Positions 1 to 10,604 of a stretch of DNA of 64,000 nucleotides are shown in pieces (within the stretch, counting starts at the first letter, position 1; every line of letters begins with the position of its first letter). The position numbers were made by a program, and so were the translations under genes. This DNA comes from Notamacropus eugenii (taxonomy: Eukaryota; Chordata; Mammalia; Diprotodontia; Macropodidae). The notes under the pieces were generated by a model. That model did not search any database. It was not told the DNA's origin and was given only the letters and a program-made list of their open reading frames with translations. The stretch is taken from the NCBI RefSeq assembly GCF_028372415.1, contig NC_092875.1, positions 147,964,856-148,028,855 on the forward strand. The letters run 5' to 3'.

Positions 1-470
1 TCCCTCCCAGCTTCAGAGCTATTATCTTATGAATCACTGTATACAGGGGCTTGGGAGAGAAGATATCAGAAGCAACAGAGCAAGAGGGCGAGGTGGGAAA
101 TGGTTCAATTTTAATGCCTTGTTATTTTGGCAACCATGTTCACTCTGTGCAAACCACATTCAGACTACTTGCACAGTGCTGTGCTAGGCGCTATGAGTGT
201 AAGTCATAGTCTCTGCCCATGACTATGGAAGTTTTAAGCTGTTAAAGCTTAAAACTGCACTAAGATACTCAGTATATGAATGTAGGACAGATGTTGGAAG
301 CCAGCCTGGAGCCCATATATCATCAGCTAGTGTTAAGTGTCTGCATGGGTTATGGGAAACAGCAACTATGGGTGGAGTTCAGCTTATGAAAGTTAAGGGC
401 AGCCAAAGAGGAGATGAATGGGGGGAAGGGGAAGTGGGACTTCCCCTAAAAATGGAAATATAAAAGCTGT
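1..470. other. Mostly unassigned; short L2-like piece
   Basis: No gene is visible. Positions about 165-235 resemble the antisense L2 motif (aggcactgtgctaggcgct type followed by tagtctctgccc). The rest is single-copy-looking AT-rich sequence that I cannot assign. Confidence 0.35.
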
Positions 471-479
471 GATTTAACT

Positions 480-682
480 AAGGAGGGAGTTATGAACAGA
501 GGAGGGAGGGAGAGAAGAAGGAAGAAAGAGACAGAGAAAGAGAGACAGAAAGGCAGAAACTAGGGAGGAAGAAGGGAGGTGAGGAGAGGAGACAGATAGA
601 GATGGAGAAAGACAGATAGAGAAAGTAGGGAGGAAGAAGAGAGGTGAGGAAAGGAGACGAAAGGAAAGAGAGACTGGAGGAT
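480..682. repeat. Purine-rich (GA/GGA) low-complexity tract
   Basis: About 200 bases of almost pure purine on the plus strand (gagaga, ggagga and gaaaga units). It contains a roughly 33-bp unit repeated with a 64-bp period (561-593 and 625-657). Reading frames through it are only low-complexity Ser/Pro/Leu or Glu/Arg strings and are not genes. Confidence 0.85.
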
Positions 683-844
683 GGGGGATGAGCACCCTGC
701 AAAGAATGAGCTGTGCCAATGAGCAGAAAATAGAAATTCAGAATGAACCTTTCCTTACTCTAAATTCAGGGAAGATTTATGTGGCCCCAGAGGCCACAAT
801 CTTTTCCCCACCTACAATGCTTGCTGAGTAAAGGGCAACATTAA

Positions 845-1090
845 GATGTGATAGATACAGTATAAAACACTGGACCTGGACGTAGGAAGTTGTGGAGGTA
901 AGTCCTATCTCTGGGATGAGCTTTGTGACCTTGGGCTAGTCATTTCACCTTTCAGCCTCAGATTCTACATCTATAAAAGAAGGTAGCAATAGCTCACCTA
1001 CTTCGCAGGGTTGAATGAGAAAGGGGATTTACATTTGTTCTTTTCCCACCGAACGTGCTGTACAAAACAAATAATGCAAGCTATTATTAA
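845..1090 (+). mobile_element. MIR/Ther1-type CORE-SINE
   Basis: Shows the order expected for a sense MIR: a tgtgaccttgggc block, then tcagcctcagattctacatc, then an aggttgaatgagaaag region, ending in ataatgcaagctattatta. It is old and diverged. Confidence 0.7.
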
Positions 1091-1845
1091 AGATGCAAGG
1101 GAGACATGGAAATTCAACCCTTAGTGACTGCTTGAGGGAAGTGGATGGAGGACTCTGAAGAAAAACGTAAGAAACACTCTCTCCCCGACTGGTTAAGAGG
1201 CAGGTGAGCCAGTGTGGCAGCTGAGCATATACTTCCACCAGAATTCATTTTGGAGAACCGTAATATTATAGGTTAATAGATCAGCATACGTAGGCCATCC
1301 CTGGAGAGGAGGAGAATAAAAGCTTCCCTGGTCTGGCCCTAGCATCCTGTAAGTACTCCAGACGCTCTCCTCCCACACCTCTCAACACCTGCAGAGTGCC
1401 TCAGGTACAACTCTAAGGATTCCTCCTACCTCGATTGCTTTTCCAAAACCGGACAACTAATAAAAAAAAGGGATGTGCTGGTAAATATTTAACAATTGGC
1501 TCTCTGGGGGGAAAAATGGATCCACACCTTTAAGTTTACTTTTTATTTTTAACATTTTAGTCACCTTCTTAAGTCTAGACAATCAACAAAACAATAAACG
1601 CTTACACTGAAAATTCAACTATCAGCTCTCCAAGTCCTGGTGGAGCTGGCTCCAGCACACCCCTGGGTGTAGTTATGCAAGGATGTGCCAAAGAACCAAA
1701 TAGCTCAGGGCTACCAGGAGGAAAAGAAGAGGCATTTCTCAGCAGCTAGAGCCGAGCTGATGGCGATATTCTTTGGTAGTCTTTCTCCTTTTAAATCATC
1801 AGTGAAATAGCTAATCAATTCAATTTTCAACTAATACTAATTGAA
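1090..1845. other. Unassigned stretch
   Basis: No recognisable repeat, RNA or reading frame of coding character. Composition is ordinary. The open frames here are short and lack domain features. Confidence 0.4.
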
Positions 1846-1849
1846 ATAG

Positions 1850-1965
1850 TAGACTAGGGCCCAGCACCACACTAGCTGTTACAAAAGAATACCAAGAAAC
1901 AGGAGACATAGTCCCTATTCCCGAGGAAAACACAGTCTTTTTAGGCAATAAGGTTTAGACCTAAT
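1850..1965 (-). mobile_element. L2 fragment (antisense)
   Basis: Resembles the antisense L2 block: cagcaccacactagctgtta, then agacatagtccctattcc, then aacacagtcttttt. Short and diverged. Confidence 0.4.
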
Positions 1966-2194
1966 GTCTCCCAGAAACAAAAATCTTTTTAATTCCAGGA
2001 ATCTCCTGGTGCTGGATGACTGTAAGACATATGGAATATGTCTCTGAGGAACTATAAATGAGAATCACTCAGAGGACAATAGAAAAGTACCTGGTAAGAG
2101 CAAGCTGTAACACATTGCAAACGAGGAATTACATTGAATAATTGGAGTTGCATATGTCATTCAATTTTTTTTTTCAGGCCTGACTGAAAGACCA

Positions 2195-2372
2195 AGAAAG
2201 AAATGGTCAACCATTCCAGTATCTTTGCCAAGAAAACCCCAAATGGGGTCAGGAAGAGTAGGACATGACTGAAATAACTGAATGATAAAACAGGTAATAA
2301 TTGGTGGAAGTGGAATTCAGACTGAGTTCTCCTAATTCCAAATCCAGATTTCTTTCCACTATACTAGGATGA
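2195..2372. mobile_element. MAR1 tail next to a MIR remnant
   Basis: Positions 2195-2287 carry the MAR1/BovB-like tail in sense orientation (attccagtatctttgccaag, aaaccccaaatggggtcagg, gacatgactgaaataactga). Positions 2290-2372 look like an antisense MIR head ending in tttctttccactata. Confidence 0.65.
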
Positions 2373-2719
2373 GTCTTGGACACATGAAACTACTAGGCAT
2401 GAAACAGTCAGTTTCACAATCCTCCCCCCAACCCAAGTATCCAATAAAATGTCAAACTGAATATAATGGAGGACAAAATCCTAGCACAGACTTCTGGGAA
2501 AACAGATAGCAAAGCATGGTATTTTTATTTCCAGGGGACAGAGGTCAGGAAAATCAGATTCATTCTGTCTCATACAAAATGCCAATAATAAAAAAAAATC
2601 TCCTCTTTGCCCCCATCACCGGATTTCCATAAGGGATATAATGCATGTCAGTATTTAAATTTGAACTGGCTGAAAATATGTAACAATGAAGGTAGATTGA
2701 AATAGGATACTAGAGGTAA

Positions 2720-3024
2720 TGATGAGGTTTAGGGGTGCTGGGAACCCCAAAACACCGACAGTCTGGGTCCTGCTTGAATGAATTCTATTCAAGCCTTCTT
2801 AAAGCCAAAGAAAACAAAGTTTTTTAAAGATTCTTAAAGATTTGCCAAACTGGTTTGGCTCTTAAGGAGCATAAGCATCTGTAACGCTTGTATTGCAGAG
2901 CGGGCCAGATAGAATCTCAGCTAGACAGAGTCTGAGCTGGATTGCATCTGAGAGTCTTCATGGAGGTGAGATGGAACTAAATACAGCAAAGACTAGGAGG
3001 GATCTGGGGGTCTGAACCCCATCA
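2720..3024 (+). mobile_element. Short solo LTR fossil, ERV-like
   Basis: Begins TGATGAGG and ends CCCCATCA, flanked by a 4-bp direct repeat gtaa at 2716-2719 and 3025-3028. It shares blocks with the longer LTRs at 44578 and 53457 (ccccaaaac/taccga, gggtcctgc, gaatgaatt, agccaaag, cttaaggagc, cttcatggaggtgag). At about 305 bp it is shorter than those copies, so it is an internally reduced or related subfamily member. No internal viral region follows. It is old. Confidence 0.65.
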
Positions 3025-3035
3025 GTAAGACATTT

Positions 3036-3228
3036 GTTGTTTAGTTGTTTCAATCATGTCAGACCCTTTGTGACCCCTTTTGGAATTTTCTTGGCTAAGA
3101 TACTGAAATGGTTTGTCATTTCCTTCTCCAGCTCATTCCAGATGAGGAAACTGAGGCAAACAGGGTTAAGTGACTTGCTCAGGGTCACATAGCTAGTAAA
3201 TGTCTGAGGCTGGGTTTGAAGTGATGAG
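3036..3228 (-). mobile_element. MAR1 CORE-SINE
   Basis: Antisense MAR1: the tail comes first (tttcaatcatgtcagaccct, tggaattttcttggctaaga, ttccttctccagctcattcc), then CORE (gatgaggaaactgaggcaaa, ggtcacatagctagtaaatg). The head end is missing or diverged. Confidence 0.8.
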
Positions 3229-3274
3229 ACATGCAGGCAAGTAATTCAATGTAATGATCACATTGGATACTTAG

Positions 3275-3460
3275 GAAGCCATAGGATTTAGAATTAGAAG
3301 AGATGTCAAGGATCATCAGGCCAATCCCTTGATTTCACAGATTAAGCAGATGACCCCTGAAGAAGCAAGGCAAATTGTCCAAAGTCACACAGGTGAAAAG
3401 TCAGAGCTAGGATGTGAATCCAAGGACTCAGACTCCACATCCAGTTCTCTGCCCGGTCAT
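3275..3460 (-). mobile_element. MIR3-type SINE
   Basis: Antisense MIR3 features: an ataggatttagaattagaag start, gatcatcaggccaatccctt, attaagcagatgacccctga, and a gtcacacaggtgaaaagtca CORE end. Diverged. Confidence 0.65.
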
Positions 3461-3745
3461 TGGCAACCCTGCTTCAGTCCTGCTTGGAACAAGAAGATAT
3501 GAGTTGGGGGTGTGCTGTGGTAATAATAATGTTGCCCTGTGGTCTAGGGCCTCTCTAAGGGCTGGATCTAATTCTGAAGTCTGTCCTAAAAGGGTCAGAT
3601 TCTTTCTTACTTGTTGCTCCCAAAACAATCTCTAAATGTACTTATGACATAGCTTGTGTTCAGATTTCCCCAAACATGGTAAATTGGGTCCACAGTACCC
3701 ACACAGGCACTCAAAAACATAAAGGAGGGAGGAAGGAAATATGCG
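3460..3745. other. Unassigned stretch
   Basis: No recognisable element. A 73-codon open frame overlaps it on the plus strand, but it runs out of the MIR3 and has no domain or codon signal that would support a gene. Confidence 0.35.
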
Positions 3746-3747
3746 TT

Positions 3748-4005
3748 TATTAACTTTCTAAAACTTGCCAGGCACTGTGCTGAGCACTTCACAAATATCT
3801 GGGAGATTCGTGCTATTATCATCCCCATTTTACTTATGGGGAAACTTTGGCAGAGAGGTTTTGTTTTTTGTTTTGATTTGTTTTTTTGTTTTGTTTTGTT
3901 TTTGTTTTTAAGCAACTTGCTCAGGGTCACATAGCTGGTGTCTAAGGCTAGATTTGAACTCAAGTATTCCTGACTTCAGGCCCAATTCTCTATCCACTAA
4001 GACTC
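3748..4005 (-). mobile_element. MIR SINE split by a T/G-rich simple repeat
   Basis: Antisense MIR (tgccaggcactgtgctgagc, attatcatccccattttact, ggtcacatagctggtgtcta, gatttgaactcaagtattcc). The centre is replaced by a gtttt-type simple repeat at about 3858-3912, probably expanded in place. Confidence 0.75.
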
Positions 4006-4034
4006 AAAGGATTCACAGGAGCCCATGAACAAAT

Positions 4035-4270
4035 CCAGAAATATTAAATACTCAGATAGCCCATCAGATATCCTCTGCCATGGGCCTCATTCTTTGGGGA
4101 GGGAGGAAGTTGTTGAACAAATACTCCCCATGAACTTTACTTTAAAAAATTTTAATATTTTATTTTTTACCTAATTACATGTAAAAATTATTTTTAGTGT
4201 TTTTTCTAAAGATTTTTGAGTTCCAAATTCTCTCCCTCCCTCCCCTCTTCCTCCTTCCCCACTGAGGAGA
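4035..4270. repeat. Local duplication, copy A
   Basis: This segment matches 7385-7620 over its whole length. The match includes a stretch that is not part of any repeat I know (gccatgggcctcattctttg, aacaaatactccccatgaac) and the adjoining antisense L1 3' end. The match stops abruptly at both sides. See the matching entry. Confidence 0.7.
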
Positions 4271-4312
4271 GAAATTTGATATAGATGATACATGTTCAGT
4301 CATTCCCTTTAA
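4140..4312 (-). mobile_element. L1 3' end, 5'-truncated
   Basis: Antisense L1 3' UTR and tail: ttaaaaaattttaatatttt, then taattacatgtaaaaattat, tttgagttccaaattctctc and the pyrimidine-rich cctcccctcttcctccttcc block. The same tail occurs at 7480, 22945, 47665, 54398 and 59389. Confidence 0.7.
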
Positions 4313-5015
4313 CTTTACAACTACAGTGGTTGACCAGTTTATGGCAATAGCAGGAAAGATCTAGATCTCCAGATCTCTTGGTCCCCTATGATCTGGCTCA
4401 AGTCCGACAACTTCTGGACAAAAGTGGGGGTCCACTTCCTTCTCTAAGGATCATGCTGTTAAAGAAATTCCCCTTTAGGAGGTCCAGTGACTGGCCACTG
4501 CAACTCAGGAATTCTTGATCTCTTGGGAACTCTCAAACTTTCATAGAAAGTCTATTTTTAGAAACTTAAAATTCTGGTTTCCTGACCTGTGTTCAGAAGG
4601 AAAAATCGAAAAAGAATCTGGTTAGGAACCAGATGTCCTGGAATTCCCTTCTCAGGCCCAACATGTGAGCAGCCTGTGAGTTGTTATTTTCAGGGGGGGG
4701 ATGGGGGATTGGTGGTACAGAAATATACTCCATACTGTTCTGGATGTACAAGGGAGAGAAAATATGTGGAGAGAAAAAGAACTTTCCTAGACTATGGGGA
4801 AAAACAGCTCCTTTGACTAGAGTCTATCAATTACTCTTATTTGCCAATCATCTTGGAGTCAAACCCAGTGATGGCAAACCATTCAGAGGGCTTCTCTACG
4901 TCCCCTCAGCAAGATGTTAGCACATGTGTCTATATCTATGGGAGGTACACTACAGATAAAGATTGGGAGGGGGCAAATGCATCAAATGGATCAGGGACTC
5001 TCCTGATTAGCTCCC
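4312..5015. other. Unassigned stretch
   Basis: Three overlapping plus-strand frames of 60-80 codons lie here, but none has coding character or a known domain. No repeat is recognised. Confidence 0.35.
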
Positions 5016-5017
5016 TT

Positions 5018-5250
5018 AATAACTAGTGTTTATATGGTACTTTGGGGTTTGTAAAGAATTCTCTATATTTTATCTCGTTTAATCCTCACAACTTTTTGAG
5101 GTAGGTGCTATCATGATACCTATTTTACAGATGAAGAAACTCGAACTGAGAGAAGTTTAGTGACTTGCCCAGGGTCACATATCTAGTAATCCAGATAGTT
5201 CAAGTCTAAATTTGAACTGAAGACTTCCAGATTCCAAGTCCAGCAGAGGA
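5018..5250 (-). mobile_element. MIR/Ther1 SINE
   Basis: Near-complete antisense MIR: ttaataactagtgtttatat, gtttaatcctcacaactttt, gaggtaggtgctatcatgat, attttacagatgaagaaact, ggtcacatatctagtaatcc. Confidence 0.8.
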
Positions 5251-5282
5251 GGAAGAGGAGGAGGACATGAACCCCTTACTAT

Positions 5283-7270
5283 AAACAAATTAGGGGAGCA
5301 ACGAATAGTGTATTTGTCAGATTTATGGAGAATGGAGAAATTTATGACCAAACCAGAGATAGGGAACATTATGAAGTATAAAATGGATAATTTTGATTAC
5401 ATTAAATTGAAAAGTTTTTGCACAAACAAACCCAATGCAGCCAAGATTAGGAGGGAAGCAGAAAACTGGGAAAGAATTTTTTCAGCTGGTGTTTGTGAAA
5501 AATGTCTCATTTCTAAAATATATAGAGAATTGAGTCAAGTGTACAAGAATACAAGTCATTCCCCAATTGATAAATGGTCAAAGGATGTGAACAGGGAGTT
5601 TTCAGAGGAAGAAATTAAAGCTATCTATAGTCATATGAAAAAAATACTCAATCACTATTGATAGAGAGATGCAAATCAAAACAACTCTGAGGTACCACAT
5701 CACACCTCTCAGATTGGCTAACATGACAAAACAGGAAGATGATAAAATGTTGGAGAAGACATGGGAGAGTTGGAACACTAATTCATTGTTGGCGGAGCTG
5801 TGAGCTGATCCAAACATTCTGGAGACCAATTTGGAACTATGCCCAAAGGACTGCAAAAAATTGACCCAGCAATATTGCTTCTAGAACTATATTCCAAAAA
5901 GATCATAAAAATGGGAAAAGGTCCCACGTATACAAAAATATTTATAGGAGCTCTCTTCATGGTGACCAAGAACTGGAAATAGAGGGGATGCCCATCAATT
6001 GGGGAAAGGTTAAACAAGTTGTGGTATATGAATGTAATTCAATACTACTGTGCTATAAGAAATGATGACAAGAAGACTTCAGAGAGGCCTGGAAGGATTT
6101 ATATGAACTGATGCTGAGTGAAAGGAGTCAAACCAGGAGAATGTTGTACACAGTAACAACCACATCGTGTGAAGAATTTTTCTGGTACACTTGGTCCTTC
6201 ACAGCAATGCAAGTACCTAAAGCATTCCCAATGGACTCTTTTTTTTTTTTTTTTGACTGAATAATATTTTTTATTTTTATTTTTTTTAATTTTTTTTTTA
6301 TTTTTTAATGTTTAACAATCACTGCCATACAATTGAGATTTTATCCCCCCCACACCTACCCTCCACTACCCCCCTCCCTCCCCACGACTGCATACAGTTC
6401 TGTATAGGTTCTACATATACTTTCCTATTGAGTGTATTTTCACTATAGTCATGCTATGTAGTCAGACTAAAATAAATGAAAGAAATCATATAACAAATCA
6501 AAACATGATACACAAAAACTTACACATACACAAACATGATCTGCTACATTTTGCGAATGACTTTCATATTTCTTTCTCTGAGTGTGGAAGGCATTTTGCC
6601 TTAGAAAACCACCATTGGGATTTTTTTTTTTTTAAGAAGTTCTTGCGTTATTACGAAATTCCAAGTCTACCAGAAAAAACTCTCACACACTGTGGTCGTT
6701 GCTGTGCACAAAGTTCTCCTGGTTCTGCTCCTTTCACTCAGCATCAGGTCATATAAGTCCTTCCAGGCCTCTCTGAAGTCTTCTTGTTCATCATTTCTTA
6801 TGGCACAATAGTATTCCATTACATTCATATACCATAATTTATTCAGCCATTCCCCAATTGATGGACATCCCCTTGACTTCCAGTTTTTGGCAACTACAAA
6901 AAGTGCTGCTATAAATATTTTTGTACATGTGGGACCCTTTCCCATTTTTATGATCTCTTGGGGATATAGTCCAATGGACTCTTGAGGCAAAATGCCTTCC
7001 ACATCCAGAGAAAGAACTATGGAATTGGATCCCAGAATGAAGCAGAATATTTTCTCTTGTGTTATGTTTTGTTTTTTTCTCATGGTTTCTCCCATTCATT
7101 TTAATTCTTCTATGCAACATAACTAATGTGAAAATGTGTTTAATAAGAATGTATGTGTAGAACCCATATATGATTGTATGCTGTCTTGGTGACGGAGGGG
7201 GAGAAAATCTAAGACTTATGGAAGTGATTGTAGAAAACTGAAAACAAATAAATTAATAATGATAAAAACC
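5283..7270 (+). mobile_element. L1 fragment: ORF2 C-terminus and 3' UTR, interrupted
   Basis: A 5'-truncated L1 in sense orientation. Positions 5308-5658 encode the ORF2 stretch with KYKMDNFDYIKLKSFCTNKP, then ENWERIF, ISKIYRELSQVYK and HSPIDKWSKDVNREFSEEEI. This corresponds to the region just before the conserved MKKCS/REMQIKTT block, which follows in shifted frames (about 5640-5990: the RYHxTPVR, CWRGCG and GTLIHCWW equivalents are still traceable). After 6240 the element is interrupted by a second L1 (6241-6970) and resumes at 6971 with aaaatgccttccacatccag, ending in an A-rich tail near 7270. Several frameshifts and stops make it non-functional. No host gene is implied. Confidence 0.88.
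6241..6970 (-). mobile_element. Second L1, 5'-truncated, inserted into the first
   Basis: Minus-strand L1 3' end. Its A-tail appears as T-run 6241-6256, and its 5' truncation point is at 6970. The insertion is flanked by the perfect 13-bp duplication ccaatggactctt at 6228-6240 and 6971-6983, so the boundaries are exact. Minus-strand coding (about 6970-6670) reads IKMGKGPTCTKIFIAALFVV, AKNWKSRGCPSIGEWLNKLW and MEYYCAIRNDEQEDFREAW, the end of ORF2. This is better preserved than the host L1. It is younger than the element it interrupts and, with it, forms a long inverted repeat. Confidence 0.93.
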
Positions 7271-7384
7271 AGAAGAAAAAAAGAATGAAAAAAGGAGGTA
7301 AACTCCTTAAAGTTCACAAAGTATTTATAAGTATCAAATTTGGTCCTCACTAAAACCCTGAGATAAATATTTACTTTCATACTT

Positions 7385-7625
7385 AAATATTAATAATCAG
7401 ATAGTCCATTAGATATCCCCTGCCATGGGCCTCATACTTTAGGGAACAGAGAAGTTGGTAAACAAATACTCCCCATTAACTTTTTAAAAAAAATTTAATA
7501 TTTATTTTTCCTCAATTACATGTAAAAACTATTTTCAGCATTTGTTATTGTATTTTTTAAAAAGATTTTTTTTTGAGTTCCAAATTCTCTTCCTCCCTCC
7601 CCTCTCCCCCTTTCTCATTGAGGTA
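7385..7625. repeat. Local duplication, copy B
   Basis: Matches 4035-4270: cagatagtccattagatatc, gccatgggcctcatacttta, aacaaatactccccattaac, then the antisense L1 tail (7480-7625: taatatttatttttcctcaa, gagttccaaattctcttcct). The shared block extends past the L1 end into non-repeat flank, which points to duplicated genomic DNA rather than two independent L1 insertions. Similarity by eye is roughly 80-85 percent, so the event is old. Confidence 0.65.
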
Positions 7626-7629
7626 AGTT

Positions 7630-8410
7630 TACTTAATAATAATAATACTTAAACACTTTAATACTTTAAAACTTAAATAGGTACTCCCTCTAATGGCTCA
7701 AGTCACAACCTGTTCAGACTCTTTTCCTTTAAATTCTCCATAGAGGGATCCACCCACCATGGAGCCTTCTCCAATGTCCCTTGACTTTGAGGGAATGCCA
7801 ATGCAACACACAGATTGTCGATTACTTACTACTCTCAAGAGGACCATCTCACATCTCCAGTATAGTTGTTCATTGGAAATACACTGTAGTCTATTCATGG
7901 CCAACATGGGCTGCTCCATTGCGCTTTGAGTGGCCTATAACTCGGATTTTTGGGAGATTGTCATGTTCCCTGACTCAGAGTCCTATGATGTTAAAAAGAT
8001 TCAGAGAAGCTTGGGCCCATTAAAAGCCCTGTACATTTTCTCAAATGCAATCCAGTTTGTTTTCTTCCCAATTGGTTATTATTCATCTGCACCATCTTTC
8101 CAAGGTAAATGTACTGATGTAATGACTTGGTTCTAGGGAAGGCCACCAGGGAGATATCCTGGGAAGGCCTCTCTAGAGGTCAAGGAGAGGAGGGCTTTTC
8201 TTTTAGCTAATTATTCTTGCTAAATAGGTGTTCATTAGTTTGTTGAAGTTGTTGACCCTCAAAAATGTCAGCACCTTTGGACAAAGGTGTAGTCATCCTA
8301 CCCTAGTTACAACTCTGAGATTACTCAAAGTAGGTTTGTACAAAAGCCTAAGGGAGGAAGTAACCCTTAGTTCTATCAATTCTAGAGTTCTTCACAATGA
8401 CCGCGTGAGG
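7630..8410. other. Unassigned stretch
   Basis: Apart from an ataataata run near 7637, nothing is recognised. Short open frames on both strands overlap and have no coding features. Confidence 0.35.
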
Positions 8411-8411
8411 C

Positions 8412-8770
8412 TGATAGTCCAAATGTCCCTATTTTGTAGGTGAGTCTTAGAGAGGATAAAGGACTTGCTCAAGGCACACATTAAATGAGAATTTAAGTTG
8501 AGCCTTCACCAGTCAGTCAATAAGCATCTCTCGTTTTATTGTTGTTCTGTTATTTTCAATTGTATCTGACTCTTCATGACCCCGTTTGTGTTTGTGTTTG
8601 TTATTGGCAAAGACACTGGAGTGGTATAAGATGACTGGAAAGGTGGAATGGGGTAAAAGCAGGTTTGGTCATGAAGGTCTTTGCACTCTAAACAGAGCAT
8701 TTTATATTTAATCCTAGAGATACTAGGAGAGCACTAGAGTTTACCGAGGTGGATGATGGGGAGGGACAGT
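8412..8770 (-). mobile_element. Cluster of antisense MIR, MAR1 tail and L2 remnants
   Basis: 8412-8512 is a degraded antisense MIR (attttgtaggtgagtcttag, aaggacttgctcaaggcaca). 8530-8630 is an antisense MAR1 tail (tcaattgtatctgactcttc, ttggcaaagacactggagtg). 8635-8770 matches the antisense L2 pattern (catgaaggtctttgcactct, attttatatttaatcctaga, gagcactagagtttaccgag). Confidence 0.55.
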
Positions 8771-8774
8771 CATG

Positions 8775-8972
8775 GGATCCTGGATGTAAGGTTGGAAGGG
8801 ACCTAAAGAGACTATTTAATCTTACACTCTCATTTTACAGATCAGGAAACTTTGTCACAGAGATATTAAGTGACTTGCCTAGGGTCACTTAGCTATAAGT
8901 ATCCAAGGCAGGATTTGAAACCAGGTCTTCTGGAGTTCAATTCCAGTGCCCTATGGAATCTGCCTTGTTATG
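8775..8972 (-). mobile_element. MIR3-type SINE
   Basis: Antisense MIR3: ggttggaagggacctaaaga, cattttacagatcaggaaac, agtgacttgcctagggtcac, ggatttgaaaccaggtcttc, tccagtgccctatgg. Well preserved. Confidence 0.8.
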
Positions 8973-9179
8973 TCCTGTGACTTCTACCATCCCGTGCTTG
9001 ATGAGAATTGACAGTTAAAACTGTTGACCTGACCTGACCTGAACTGATGACCTCCAGGGAAGTTAATTTCCTCCCAAAATTAGTCTTTGGGTAAAAGAAA
9101 CCAATTCCACTGAGCAAGAACTGATGTCTATCCTGGTAAGTCAAACATACAGAGGCATGGACAGATTCAGGCCACTTGG

Positions 9180-9364
9180 TTCAGTGGAAAGAGTTTTCGA
9201 TTTGAAGTCCAAGCTGGACTCAAATCTCTCTTCAGCCACATATAACATGTGTGACCTTTGCGAAGACACAGGGCCTCAGCTTTCTCCTCCATAAAATGAG
9301 GCAATTGAATTAAGGATCTCTGAGGGGCATTTCAGCTCTAAATTTTGTAATCCTATGATGTTGA
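9180..9364 (+). mobile_element. MIR3-type SINE
   Basis: Sense MIR3: ttcagtggaaagagttttcg, ctccataaaatgaggcaatt, ggcatttcagctctaaattt, tgtaatcctatgatg. Confidence 0.75.
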
Positions 9365-9504
9365 GATAAGCCCACAGGCTGACAGGTGAGGAGGAACTGG
9401 CACCAAGAGTAATCATGTCATGTGGATAGATATCTCCCACTGAGTAAAGGAAATTCAGAAACAGTAGGTAAATTGGGGAATGACTTTTTGTATTCCCAAA
9501 GGAC

Positions 9505-9628
9505 TCCTCCATTGGGATGTGAGCTCTTTGAGAGCAAGTACCATATTTTTGCCCTTCTTAGAGCAAATTCACTTAGCACACTGCCTGGCACATACTGAGT
9601 TCTCAAATTGTACTTGTGGATGGTAAGG
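9505..9628 (+). mobile_element. L2 3' end
   Basis: Sense L2 terminus: gatgtgagctctttgagagc, aagtaccatatttttgccct, cacactgcctggcacatact. Confidence 0.75.
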
Positions 9629-9639
9629 TTCCATGTTAC

Positions 9640-9830
9640 AATGTAATTTAATTTTTGTTTTATTTATTTATTTTTCAAAACAAAGTTTTGCTAGTGAACA
9701 AACATTTGTTTTTTCACTCTTTTACTTCTCCTCTCCTTAAAATAAAAAGAGAAGCATGTAACAAACATGCTTAACTGAGCAAAACAAATTTCCACATTGA
9801 TGATTCAGTTTTTAAAAATTTTGGGTTATG
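9640..9830 (-). mobile_element. L1 3' UTR fragment, older subfamily
   Basis: Antisense L1-like: AT-rich tttatttatttatttttcaa start, then ctcctctccttaaaataaaa, aagcatgtaacaaacatgct and gcaaaacaaatttccacatt, corresponding to the older L1 3' UTR also seen at 10605. Confidence 0.5.
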
Positions 9831-10232
9831 TATATCTTTTCTAAGAAAATGCCAATTATATCAATTTATATACAGCTATATAAGTCATAGGTTGCCAGCT
9901 AATGTAGGAAGGAAAATTATTATACTCCTTGTGAGCCAAATTCAGTAAAAACATGAGAAATAATACTAATTCTAAAATGGAGTGTTGAATGTAGAGAATA
10001 ATTTTTCCTTTGTAGAGCTCAGAGTTCCTAAGACTCAAGAAGTCGGATTTTTCTCTCCATTACCCCCAAGCTCTTCTGCCCTTAGGGGATGGGTTAATAT
10101 GACTACACACTGACATAGATTTTATGTCTACAAAGTGGGAAGAATTATTGGCCTCTCCTCTGTGAGAAAAGAAGTCATCTCATCTCCTGCACTACTTTTA
10201 GTCCAGGGGGCCCCATAGGAGCATGGTCAGGA
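9830..10232. other. Unassigned stretch
   Basis: No repeat or gene recognised. AT-rich, with one 60-codon minus-strand frame of no coding character. Confidence 0.35.
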
Positions 10233-10492
10233 GTTTCACACACACATACACACACACACACACACACACATACACATATACCACATACCATATATATACA
10301 CATGTGTATCCTATATACCACATGTAAAAATATATTACATCCCATAGATATATATGTGTATGTGCATATGTACCATACGCAACATATACCTCATATATGT
10401 GTATATGTATGCACACATATATCACATGCCATATTATACCACATACCACATATGCATATGAGTATATATGTGTGTATATGTATATAGTGAAG
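10233..10492. repeat. Compound CA/TA microsatellite
   Basis: Starts with a (CA)n run (10233-10273) and passes into imperfect (TA/CA/TG) units up to 10492, including alternating purine-pyrimidine tracts. Open frames across it are low-complexity Tyr/Val/His/Ile strings and are artefacts. Confidence 0.9.
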
Positions 10493-10604
10493 TAAGGAGA
10501 TTAATTTTTCCTTTTGTATGAGGGAACATATATACCTCAATAAATCAGAATCACTCACTCCTAGATGTGGGAAGGACTTTAGATATCAAATAATCTAACC
10601 TTTT

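Noticed and set aside
9025-9050. gacct tandem repeat as a hormone-response-like element
   Set aside because: Three short copies (cctgacctgacctgaac) only. No context that would support a regulatory role.
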